This document shows, piece by piece, positions 43,780 to 54,708 of a DNA stretch of 64,000 nucleotides. The position numbers and the translations under genes are program-made. Location of the stretch: positions 17,478 through 81,477 of the forward strand of contig VCMS01000309.1 in NCBI GenBank assembly GCA_022539475.1, given 5' to 3'. The stretch is from Gracilaria domingensis (taxonomy: Eukaryota; Rhodophyta; Florideophyceae; Gracilariales; Gracilariaceae). Below the pieces are notes generated by a model that saw only the letters and a program-made list of their open reading frames with translations, ran no database searches and was not told where the DNA came from. Within the stretch, counting starts at the first letter, position 1, and every line of letters begins with the position of its first letter.

Positions 43780-46075
43780 CCGCTTCGAAGCTTCTTGCTT
43801 CCGAGTTGTTCGGCGTTTAGTACCCCCTTTCTTAGGTTGGGATGCGTCCTCGCGAGGCATTCGACGGAAGTACTTTCCGCAAAGTTGTGGGAGATGTTCG
43901 GCCTCGGTTCCCATGTAGACTTCTTGAAACCGTACTACTTCACTCGAACGAGCTCTTCACCGTCTTCGGCTGTACCGTGGCCGGTGATCTTCTCCACGAC
44001 CCATTCTTCTCCGTCTCCGGGGGAGTAGAAGCCGTGGTCAAGTGAGATGTAGACGGAGTCTCGTGTGCGGCCACCGGCGTTTGGGAGGTACTGTCTTCAA
44101 CAAGAGTGGATCCTTCCGGCGGCGGTGTAGACCTGGCCTCGGAGTGTGGCGCTTCTAAGTGAACGTTCGGTTCCACATTGGCTTTACCATCATTGGAGGT
44201 ATCAACTGAGTTCTCCCGCTCCTCGGAAACAGGAGGGGTGGCCGATACGGGACTAGCTTCCGTGACGGAGCCCGGGGCCGCACCCTTTTCCGAAATGGGA
44301 GCGGACGCCACCCTCACACGGTCAATACTGACAATGTTGTGTAACCCGTCAATATTCAGTGCGACGATAGTGTCGGTAACATGAACGACCTTATACGGGC
44401 CTTCTGAAGCCGGCAACGATTTCTTGATGATATCCTCGTGTTCGATACAGTTCTTCTTCCAAGGCGGAGCGTCGAAGTAAACCATATTCACTTCCTTAAA
44501 GGTTTTAAGTGTACCGTATCCAGGAATCAAGGGATGCTTTGTAGCGCTCCTGTGCACTGCCTAATTTGGTGTAGGCCAGCTTGATTAGTTCTGATATGCG
44601 GGCACGTGTTACGCGACGGGTCTCTGCTGTTGTCAGGTGGAGAGAGACTGTTTCTGGGAGATCTGACGTTGGTTCGTCGAGCACAATTCTGGGCGGGTGC
44701 CGCGTGACGGGGAGTTCGAAAGGAGTTAATCGGGTCGAACGGTGAACTTGTGGGTTGTATCCGTACACCAACGGTCGGACTAGCTTGTCCCAGTCTTTCT
44801 GGTGTTCAGATGCAAAGTGCCGCAAGCGGGTTTCTAAAACCTTATTAAACCTTTCGGCTTGTCCCTTCGTCTGCGGGTGATACGCCGTTGTGAGAACGTG
44901 CGTAATACCAAAGTCGGCAGTGAGAGACTGGAAACACTTGGCGACGAACTGCAGGCCGTTGTCAGTGAGTAGATAGGTAGGAATGCCGTAAGGGTACACT
45001 CAGTTCCCGAGAAAGGCGATCGCGATATCAGTCGCCATTGTCTCCGACAGCGGTATGGCTCTAGTGAGTTTTGTGAAGCGGTCTGTTATCACCAGTATGT
45101 ACTTCTTTCCGCGTCCGATTTTCGGCAAAGGACCTAATATATCCATAGCTATGAACTCAAAAGAGCCCGTTGCCGGGAACAACTTCAAGCGCTTCTGGTT
45201 CTTGAAGTGGGTTTCGCGGACTGCTCGGCACGGTTGACACGTAGAAACGGTCTCAAGCACATGCTGTGACATGAAGGGCCAATAAAAATCGCGACGCAGG
45301 GTATAGTACGTCTTGATCGCGCCTGGGTGTCCAGCCAAACGTTGGAAATGAGCCAGTTCGAGAACTCTTTCCCGTAGGGACTCCAGTACCACTCTCTGTA
45401 CAGCTCGGTCAATCGGCGAGATTCTGCGCAGTATCTCAGAACGGTTGTAATCAGACTGGGACTTAGGGTCTCCCACGGATTCGGCTTTTGCATTGCATTG
45501 CAGAAGGGATCTTTCGCCTGAGCGGCAAGGAACTCCCCGACCGTTATAGGAGTGGAGTCCGGTTGTCCCGGGATGGTTGTGAATACATCTAGCGGCTCCC
45601 CGTCGTCGGTGATCGCAGGCCAGTTGATCAAGGCGTTCTCTATGATTTCACAAGTACATCTGCGACGGCCTATTCCGTGTCGGTATCTATCTCATTCACT
45701 AGTAGGCAAGGAATCTCATCCTCCAAAGGTGTTTCTTCTTTTTCGTTAGTTAGCATCAGCGAAACTGCATCGGCAGGGAGATGCTTAATACCGGATCGGT
45801 ATTGCACCTCGAAGTCAAACTCGGCAAGGAGTAGGCGCCATCTTGCAAGCCTTCTCGTATCATCGGTTATATTGAGGAGCCGAGGCAAATCGTTGTGATC
45901 TGTTCGAACAACAAACCTTTGCCCTTCCATGTATGTTCTAAGGAGAAGAATGCTCCATACTTTTGCAAGACATTCCCGTTCAGTGGCACTGTAGTTCCTT
46001 TCCGGGGCGGTCAGCGAACGGCTCCAATATCCAATGGCGCGGTAATCTTTTTCATCTTCTTGCTGCTGAATTCAG
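43780..46075 (-). pseudogene. Element C: Ty3/gypsy RNase H, integrase and chromodomain remnant
   Basis: From 46075: RNase H (IGYWSRSLTAPERNYSATE, ECLAKVW, RTDHNDLPRLL), then an acidic linker. The integrase has HFQRLAGHPGAIKTYYTLRRDF and CQPC of the zinc-binding domain, AMDILGPL, a TGA at 45000-45002 where relatives have Trp before VYPYGIP, LLTDNGLQF and GQAERFN (D, D, E). The GPY module (EGPYKVVHV, VSIDRVRV) and a Ser/Thr/Pro linker follow, then EAEHLPQLCGKYFRR, the last part of a chromodomain. The chromodomain start is lost. RT, protease and gag are missing beyond the palindrome at 46094. It belongs to the same broad family as elements A and B but is more diverged. Confidence 0.75.
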
Positions 46076-46093
46076 GTTTTTTTTTTTACGGAT

Positions 46094-46135
46094 AGACCGG
46101 ATGCACTCTGCTTCGAAGCAGAGTGCATCCGGTCT
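46094..46135. repeat. Perfect 42-bp palindrome
   Basis: AGACCGGATGCACTCTGCTTC is followed directly by its reverse complement with no loop. It sits at the point where element C breaks off inside pol. Confidence 0.9.
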
Positions 46136-46654
46136 AACCGTCGCAAGCCTCCGTCTCCAAGATGTACGGTTTTCGCGTCTGTGTTCTCTTTTTGCTAATT
46201 TGTTGCACTAGAACACCATGATCGGACGAAATAAGTCAAAAAATCTGCAAAAATTGCGTACAGGGCTATGTGCAACCAAGTAATTTCAATTTTTTGTATG
46301 CGGCGCTTTCATGTACTAGAGCTCTTTCTGCGCTCAAAGCAAAACAATTGACGTACGCCGCCACTGCTACTACATGTTCACGAAATGAAAGTCTCGTCCG
46401 TACTATTTTACGTCAGAGGAAACCATGCTGTCATGACCACCTGTGCCGCCGTATTTAGGGTGGCAAATTTCTGCAAATTCTGTAGGTTTGACATCATTAC
46501 TACAACTACCTAGTACAAAATTCACGTACTGGAAGCCGCGTGCATCTCGCCATTCTCGCGTAATGACGTCAACATGACCTTAATCCTACTTCGCAACTTC
46601 GAAGAGTACACCGCCACTTCCTTTTCCTATACGCGCATCTGCGAAAGAGAGTCA
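46136..46654. other. Non-genic stretch
   Basis: No gene or clear repeat is recognised. Confidence 0.35.
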
Positions 46655-46884
46655 GGCCATGATCTCGGCTATAAACTCCGGTGATCGCGGTCCGGTCCGC
46701 GTTCTGAACACGGTGCACGGGCCACCACACGTGTACATTGGCTGACCGGTATGCTCAGACCACCGACATTGCCATGGCGCTTGCCAAGTGTAGGAACGAT
46801 CGTTAAATTTTGTAGGCTGTCCTACACGTGTCATGGCTTGTGCATGCACCGCGGTCAGCTGGGTTTATAGCCGAGATCATGGCC
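46655..46884. mobile_element. MITE-like element with about 37-bp terminal inverted repeats
   Basis: Starts GGCCATGATCTCGGCTATAA and ends with the inverse (TTATAGCCGAGATCATGGCC). The arms stay similar inward to CGCGGT. It is about 230 bp and has no coding capacity. Confidence 0.75.
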
Positions 46885-46942
46885 ATGATCTCGGCTTTGA
46901 ACTCCGCTGACTGGCGTCCAGTCCGCGGTCTGAACACGGCGC
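46881..46942. repeat. Truncated second copy of the MITE end
   Basis: The first ~62 bp of the MITE are repeated directly after it (GGCCATGATCTCGGCTTTGA to TCTGAACACGG). The junction forms a 28-bp palindrome at 46868-46896. Confidence 0.7.
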
Positions 46943-47747
46943 ATCTTGCAATGAAGCAACAGTAGCTGCGAGTTAAGAAGAAGTACATAAAGTAAAAATA
47001 TAAAACTCAGAAAAACTAGGCAGGTCATATTAACCAGTTAATACCGTACTTTTATGTTTAACACTTCATGGACGCCCTGATTATGTTGTACAAGGAATGA
47101 TTTCAAATTCATAATATTCGGATACGGTTATAAACCTCTTTTTTTCAGCTTCAATTCTTTTTCTACGCTGGAATCTGGCCCCATACCCTGTTTGATCATT
47201 CTCAGAGCTTATACATGTAAATTCTTCAAATGGTTCTCAGTGTATTTTAAAACTGTCCTAAGCGGACTCGATAGAGAACGTTTTATATACACCCAGTGAC
47301 CGCAGTAGACGTTGCGCACTCTATTTGAGGTAGCGAAAAATTAGCGAGGTCTACAATAAATGATGTGAGCCACAATAATTTCGTTACCACACTATAAACC
47401 GTACAAAAGCATATAATGTGAGCCACATTGTTTAATATAGACGCAAATGATGTGGGTTAGTTATGACATTATGCCACGATAAAAGTCAATGTTTTGAATC
47501 ATTTGACTTCCTTAATGGAGTATAATGAGTCTGGAGATGATATTTGAATAAGAATGCAAAAGTTTGTTAACTTTGAATTGATACATACTAAAAATATGTC
47601 GTTTTCGAAGCATTGGTTGCTGTCTTAGGGTCATATGGATCTAGATACACTGATTTGATCCTTCTCTGGAATATTTCTGCTCATTCTTGTCACAAGATTC
47701 ACCTTTTCCTTTCTCGGATTCAGGAAAACAGGGAAGCATTGAACAAT
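46943..47747. other. AT-rich stretch without genes
   Basis: No gene is recognised. A diverged ATGTGAGCCACA motif recurs near 47363 and 47417. Confidence 0.35.
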
Positions 47748-48866
47748 TCAAAGAGTTTGTATGCGAACTACACTGGTTAATGTCCACCGCATTGGCCTCC
47801 TGACCTTCTTGCACGCACGATTGCCTTCTTTCTCACTTGAGCTGTTTTGATCTTTCATTCGTTTCTTATTATTTGGGTATTCTTTGCGAACTTTCACCCT
47901 CTGATCAGCTCTGGAGGACGTATCAGAGACCCTCTTGCCAAGGGTAACTTTCTTCTCAGCGGCTTTGGATCTGTTTCGAGATTTCTGAATGGGTGCAGTA
48001 TCGGAAGAAATATCATCATTACACCTTCCTTCGTTCTTGTTAATCTCTGGAATAGATGTAGATCTCTCATAACTTTCAGAATCGGAAGCATTCATTATTT
48101 CGAAGTTGCAACTTTTTTTCTCCGCTCTCTTCTCCTTTGCAGTCATTTTAGGCCTCTTTGAATCAGATCCAGGAGTACTAGATATGTCATCATTACGGTC
48201 ACACTTTGAACGACGCACAGTGCTTTGGACGATCAATCGCTGCGCAACAGCCGCCGATCAGCAGGAGTTCATCTTCGTATTCTTCTAATTACGTCTCTAT
48301 TTCGTTCTCGACGAATGGTCATCGGTGCTTACTGCATTTATCTTAGTTGGGATAGCTTTTACGTTGTCAACCTCTTTCTGGGAGCCATTCTGGTGAGAGA
48401 CTTTGCTTCTTTTCTTGGCATTTCGATGTGCAAACTCATTTCTGAGCTTTTGAATGATGCACTTCATCGCTCCCCAATCTCCTTCGGTGTGCGACAAAAG
48501 TTTGTGCTTCTCGTTAACTTCTTTCACAATCCTATCAAGTGCTTGCTCGAATGCGTTCTGGCCAGTGCTGTTTTTGATGCATCGAAAGCTTCTTCGACCA
48601 ACATGTTTGGAGAAGAGATTGCAATTGCGCAGCTTCCTTCCAACTGTGTTAAGCATAGCAACAGAATATCGGGTAGGAGTGAAAGGGAACTTAAGGCGGT
48701 AATGCGCTTCGTTATTTCCCAAGCTTTCATTAGAGTCTTCTATTGATTTCTTCATAGACTTTCCGGTGCTGAAAGAACTCGAATCCTGTGACGAAGTTCG
48801 GAATGGGGGTTGGGGAGGACAATGGCCCCGTTGATGACAACCATTTCTAAGTAGATAGGAACTCAT
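47748..48866 (-). pseudogene. Charged accessory ORF, probably the same family as 58079-59360
   Basis: A 189-codon frame with a true ATG (48866) ends TAG at 48297-48299. After two more stops the same frame reopens (48236-47748) with a Lys/Ser/Asp-rich protein (RNDDISSTPGSDSKRPK, SSDTAPIQKSRNRSK). The first part has a helical region ending TEGDWGAMKCIIQKLRNEFAHRNAKK. This resembles SEDYWARDFFLQEVFKVDKKYKKAMK of the ORF at 58079 in spacing of E-D-W, F and K-K. Both are then followed by low-complexity charged tails. Function unknown. Divergently placed to the frame at 50030, as the 58079 ORF is to a tnp2 transposase. Confidence 0.35.
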
Positions 48867-50029
48867 GCGAAGGTTTGGTTAATACTTGCTCTAGATCTTG
48901 TGCTGGTACTGAGATTCACTTACCGCATTCACTGTTTCGAAGGTGCTTTCTAAACCTGAAGATAAGGAAGGCACCGCTTTCAGCAGTCTTCGTGAACAAA
49001 ATGGAACTTGGCGAACAAGCGGAAGTTCGAGGTGAAAGGAAACATCATCACATCCTGAAGCAACTTATCTACCTAAACAAACATGCGTGACAAACCAAAA
49101 TTGAACATAATGATTTACGTCACACTTTCAGGACCTGGGAACCTGTACTACTACCACATCTTTTCCGTGACTTCGGGTCTCATATCACGCAATACGATCG
49201 GTGGGACGGATACCTACAACTTGTCATTGAAATCCAAGATTACACGTTTTCATACTCATCTGTTCATGATTAATTCAGCTATCGATGCCGTGGTTTACAT
49301 GGACAGAAGTCCGGGATATGGTTTCCTTGCTTATTATCAACTCTCAACCAGCCTGTTATACTTGGTTACAGTGATATCTTGTCGTCAGCACACTGCTGAG
49401 CAAAACGCCACATGAGATGGAAATATCACGTCGATCACGACGCAGAAAGAACAATGAAGGCAAGATTGACAGCTGTCTTTCTCTTCGTCAACGACACATG
49501 AGACCAGTAACTTTGCCGCCATTTTCTAGACCACTCGCTGTGCTCAGTAACACATTTCTCGCTCTAAGTAGCCCTCTCTCCTTTTCTGTTGCCACGATGA
49601 CGAATATGGTTCTCTCATCACCTCAGTCTTGATCCATCTTCATGAGATGATCATCAGCATCTTCAACTCTTCTTTCATGGAAATCTCATGACACGACTGT
49701 CTTCAGTGCATCTCCGGTGAGGTTAAGCAATCTGAAGTTTACGTTTTCATCTCGTTCCCGCAGGTTCTGACGCTTTCAAATTGCTCTACTTCAACCGCAA
49801 GAACTTCAGACCCTGAAAACGTCATATTTTCTTGGCCCATTTCTGGTTATACGAAATACCTGCAAGTAAAACTTGCGTGCGTGCGCAAATCTCATCCGTA
49901 CCTCTTCCTCCGAATTGAAAGGAAAAGTATTCCCAAGAAGTTGCCACAATCTTGAGCTCTCTTCCTGTTTTTGGAAAGGATTGTACCATCATCAAACCTA
50001 ATCTTTTCTGACAAGTCGGAGAATTAGAA
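48867..50029. other. Stretch between the divergent frames
   Basis: Only short frames without recognisable motifs. A run of CATCATGAGATG-like motifs near 49640-49690 looks slightly repetitive. Confidence 0.3.
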
Positions 50030-50716
50030 ATGACTGTCCTAGGATATGTGTGTCATCCGAACTACAAATTTGATTTTGTCTCCGCTCGACTGGTTTCAAG
50101 GCAAACAGCAATGCAGCACAGATCTAGAGCGCAGGCCCGCATAGAAGGTGAAGAGAATAATGTATTTCTTCCACTCCCGTTTCGCATCGTAATTGAGGCT
50201 CAACCCAGCGCATTGTTCAACGGTCTCGACGAGAAAAATAGCTGCGATTCTCCAGATCCGAAGTCCAGGGATAGTTATGCATCCAATTCGTCTGTTCAAG
50301 TTTCATATCCGTCTACTGCCACAGAGATTCAGGATAATGCAGCACGTGAGTTATCGAATGTATCGCAAGAAGCCATCACATCTTCGCCGACAGATGTGCA
50401 TAGCCCATTGTCATCAGATCCATCTCCTCATAATTAAAATACCGAATCTGTCGAAACTTTCAGCTTTCAGGAAGAAATGGATGACGAAAGTACGACAGAA
50501 CACAACAACACCGAAATCGTCAGTGATAACGCCAATAATGACTCTTATCTTGTCAGTTCTACTAATCTTTTCACTTCCTCCGATCCAAGGTTCTCTGCAT
50601 TCATGGACAGGCATGCAAGCATTCTCGGGCTTGGAATTAAGCACGCAGCCACGGATGCCCTTTTGGATGACCTTATCAAAGATGCCACGTCCTCGGATCC
50701 CGTAGAACTACGTTAA
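50030..50716 (+). pseudogene. Ser/Asn/Asp-rich frame with one stop, unrecognised
   Basis: The ATG at 50030 opens 135 codons to TAA (50435-50437). The same frame continues NTESVETFSFQEEMDDESTTE to 50716. Composition is polar and low complexity, then FSAFMDRHASILGLG and ALLDDLIKDATSSD. It could be the N-terminus of a transposase gene diverging from the ORF at 47748-48866, but no catalytic part follows. Low confidence. Confidence 0.3.
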
Positions 50717-52584
50717 TCCAGCGACGCCGCCGTTCGAAAAGCGTTGCTACGCACATCTGGATTACTGACAACCGAGCATCCTGCCTGTCCAGCCAAGAAT
50801 CTGTGAAAACGAAATTTACTTCCCTTCTCATGAAAACTTCATGCTATGATTGTTCCGTTACTTGATACTTCTCAGAGTGATCCATAGTACGGATCAATGT
50901 GCTGCACATCAGAAACGTATCGCTTTCTGTGCACCTCCGTGCTAAACGTATTACGAAAACAACACAAAGTTTTTGAAAACCTTCTTTCAAGCAAGATGTA
51001 TGACCTTTCAAAGTCAGTATTACAATTTTCTTTCGAAAACTGTAACCTTTATAGCTGCAAAACTCAAAATATCTGATCTCGAGCTCTTGGCGGCAGATCA
51101 GCTTTAAGTATACTCTCTTTCTTGTAATCTTGACTTATTGCGCCATATTGTACAACAAAGGAAACAAAATCCAATCATTACACTGTGCCGTTTTTCTTCT
51201 CTTTGACATTCTTCCAGAACTATCTTGCCAATATTTTCAGTCAAAGAACGATTCGCAAACCTCGTTGATCACAAACTACCGTGCGCTGCGTCTCCTGTCC
51301 ATTCAACGCAGTGAACTGCTGATGTCTATAGCCAAAACGGTTATACATGCCTGAGAACCAAAGCCATACGAGCTCCAACGGCAGCAATTTGTCGTCCAGA
51401 GCAAAAGGTGGTCATCCCAAGAAATGGTGGATGAATCAGAACTTCGAACTTAGACCTTTATCACTACCAAACGGTGAAGATGGTCCTATGTCGTAGGCCT
51501 GCAAGACGTGCAATTACAATTAGAGATCCGCCAGACTTAACTCGTCACGGTTTGGCGAGCACCTTCTTATCTGCGATGGAATTGACATTGAAACGAAGCA
51601 GCGATTATTAGAGGAGAACCGACTTAAGGAGCGTTATCATGAAATGGGTTCGAAGTCTAGTGGTTTTGGGCATAAACTGACCCCAGTCGAAATATGAGAT
51701 ATAGTTTGGATACAACTGTGATATAAAACGTATGATATATTTCGGATATAATTCACCGACGTTTCTGGGATATTATTTAGATATAGATTTGATACAAAAT
51801 AGATAAAGTTGTATTAACTACCAGATATATGCTTGAACCTTAGCCGAGACGTTTTTGATAAATCTGTCGCATACATTTAAGATGAGAACGATTAAGTATT
51901 GATATGATTGAGGTGCAATTAAGTTCCCAAAGATGGTCTGTTTGTGGGGTTCAGCTCAATACGTTAGATGAGCATCCAGTCCTACTCACTATACGCAAGA
52001 TAAAATCTTGATACCGGTTTTCAATGAAATGATGTGCTTTATGTATGATACTGCTACAGCATACACCCTGAACAATCCCATAACTGGAGAGTAGTAGTGC
52101 CATGTGAGAATCCCTCAAATGCGGGGCAACACATGACAGCACACGTTGAGATGAGCGACCGTGCTCATGACGTTCCCGCGAGGTGCCTGTCAACTGACAC
52201 GGCCCCATGCGAAACGTCCACAGCAGCGATGTCCTCTCTGACAGCTGTTCCATATCGTGCCACATCATCAGCTGAGCGCGCCGGTACAGCAAGCTTCTGT
52301 GAGAATCGCTTGGTGTAAACCTCGTTCGGCGCTCAAGCTCAGCACCCAGTATCTGTGCAAATGACAGGAGTCGCTGTGACCTTCTAGGCTTGGGAGGGTC
52401 GCACAAACATATCAGAGTTGCACTACATATTCACCCAGGCGCGACATGAAGCCAAACACAGCGACAAACGACCCCGAGTGGCTGCTGCTGAGCCCTCTCA
52501 GTTGCAAAGCCATCAGGCTCCAATACAGGCAAGGTACTGCAGTTGATACCGCGGGCGGGACGGGGGAATAATGCCATCGGTTAT
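50717..52584. other. Gene-poor stretch
   Basis: No supported gene. 51680-51860 is AT-rich with repeated GGATATA/GATATA words. Confidence 0.3.
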
Positions 52585-52860
52585 GTGATCAGTGGGCCCA
52601 TTTTTATCCATGCGGACCGTAAAACTGCCCGCGGAGCAACGTTAGAGGGCTTTTCTGTACGTGGCGGTGTCCTTTCTGTCGTTCTAGCGGAGAGATCGCC
52701 TCGGAATGATACAGGTGATCAGTGGACCCATTTCCCCACGTGCAGACTGTTAGAATGTCTGCGGCGCACGGATCGAAGGTTTTGGTGCACGACGCCCTGT
52801 CCTGGTCTGTCATGGTAGCCGAAAGCACGCCTCGGAGTGATAGGGAGGTAGAGATCAAAG
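52585..52860. repeat. Diverged tandem repeat, period about 130 bp
   Basis: GTGATCAGTGGGCCCATTT at 52585 recurs as GTGATCAGTGGACCCATTT at 52715, each followed by a related GCGGACCGTAAAACTGCC / GCAGACTGTTAGAATGTC block. TCGGAATGATACAGG (52701) recurs as TCGGAGTGATAGGG near 52834, so about two and a bit units are present. Confidence 0.55.
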
Positions 52861-52974
52861 CCCCCCAAGACATTCGGGTGCTGAGCAAATGTATTACGGT
52901 AAATGTGAAGAGGAAAGAATGACTTCGAAGAATAAAAGCCAGAACACATCGGCGCGATGACTTTCATATTCAAT

Positions 52975-54708
52975 GCAGGCAGCCATCGGAAAAGTAGATG
53001 CCAAAAATTCTCAAGTGGCTATGTTCGGAAGTGGGGTGTATTTCACGTATAGTAGCCGCCAGCGACTACTACCGTCTTTTTAAGCCGTCGGGCTCCTGTT
53101 GCCCTCAGTAGGTGTGTAGAAAAGTTCCAAACCATGAAATAGCGAGTTATATACATCACATTGCCCGCTATAGACACCATCGATGAACCGCTTCGACCCA
53201 ACCTGATTCACTGAGGAGTTAGAAGACCCAGATCGTATCCCTTACCGTAATTCACGTCCGAGGCAGCTCCATGTCGTATTCTTCTGACAAAACCTTGCGC
53301 GGGAGCTTTCTTCGTAGCGTGATACGATTACCCATGTCTTTTGAAGCGGAGCAGTTTCGTTATACGACAGTTCATTAAGGCCAGAGGGTCACAACACGGC
53401 AAAACGATGCGGATACACCACGTTGAACTTGAAAGAAACCATCAGTGATACACTCAGTCCGGACGTGCTTCATTGAAGAGGTTGTAATATGGAACCGCAG
53501 CATACCTTTTACCGTAATTCAACCGCAGTTTAGGCTCTCAGAGTATAACCCTGAAGTATCCGTGCCTGGCCTTCTCCGGAGCCTCGACCTTGCTTAAAGG
53601 GAAGACGTTTAGGCAACTCGGTAGGCAAAAGGAGCCTTCGCTTGCCAGCAAGACCGTTACTCGCCGCATAGTGGCACGATACGCGGGGCTCACCGTAACG
53701 CACTATGCCAGTGGTTACCATAGGAAGCATACAGAATGTTCGGATGTTGTGCAGGGAACTACTCACAATTATGTCTCTACTTGCATTACGCAGGAGCGGT
53801 ACGGTTCATAGCCACGGTTGTTGTCTCTGTCGGCTACGGAAGGCAGAGGTGGTGTCGAAAGGCTTCCGTGGGGGCGGAAACTCCTGGGGTTCTGCTTCTT
53901 TGCAGCTTATCTGCAAACTCCGTATGTACCGGAGGCAGTACGTGAGCAGGGGAAGTACGTTTTCTCAATCAGAACCAGGATTCGTTGATGGCGTTGCGAT
54001 TGTCCGTGTTGTTCACGGATGCATGCAAACAGAACCAGGCATAGTGTTTACGCCCACCATGAACCAGAAACTCAAGTAACGATTTTGAGAAGGGCCATGA
54101 GTGCAAAAGATGTGAAGGACGTTGAGGCGGAGTACTCAAATGAAACCGATACGACTTAGTTCTGTGATGCATGGTATATGGCGATTCATGAACACGAAGG
54201 CGGTAAATCGTGCAGAGCCATTACTGCGAGTTTCTCTTCACTCACCCATTGCATGGACATGTTTCTCTGCCTTTCTTCTTCCTATTTCCGTTCCATTGTT
54301 CCCTCCAACCTCTCTCCTTCGTCTCTCCTTCTCATCAAATGGGGTCAGTCAACTGTTCGTCTCCGACGGTCCCTTGGCCCTATAGTTAAGAAAAGCAGGG
54401 CTGCAGGGAGCACTAGCCTCTTAAGATGTCAAAGGCCAGAACGAATGGTTAGTGGCTGGCGAAGGATGAGGTGAGAACGCTCAGACATCCGAAACTTCTT
54501 CCCCTTTCACTTGAATGGTCAAGAGTGTTCCTGTTTTCGTTCGTACGCGAAGTTGAAATGAAGCAGTGGAGAAGCGTATATACACGTGTTCTCGTGTGCT
54601 TCCTGTACTGCCAAAACCACACGCGTTCTTTTCGCAGCTTGTTCGAGGGCGACATTAGCACACGGCACGTGTGAGGAAGTACTTGAGAGATGGATCTAAC
54701 TGAAACTG
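52975..54708. other. Gene-poor stretch right of the tandem repeat
   Basis: No gene is supported. Short ORFs here have no motif. GTATCCCTTACCGTAATTCA and CATACCTTTTACCGTAATTCA (about 53236 and 53501) mark a weak duplication. Confidence 0.3.

Noticed and set aside
51951-52406. 151-codon minus-strand frame
   Set aside because: No ATG start, no motif and no neighbours to support it; likely chance.
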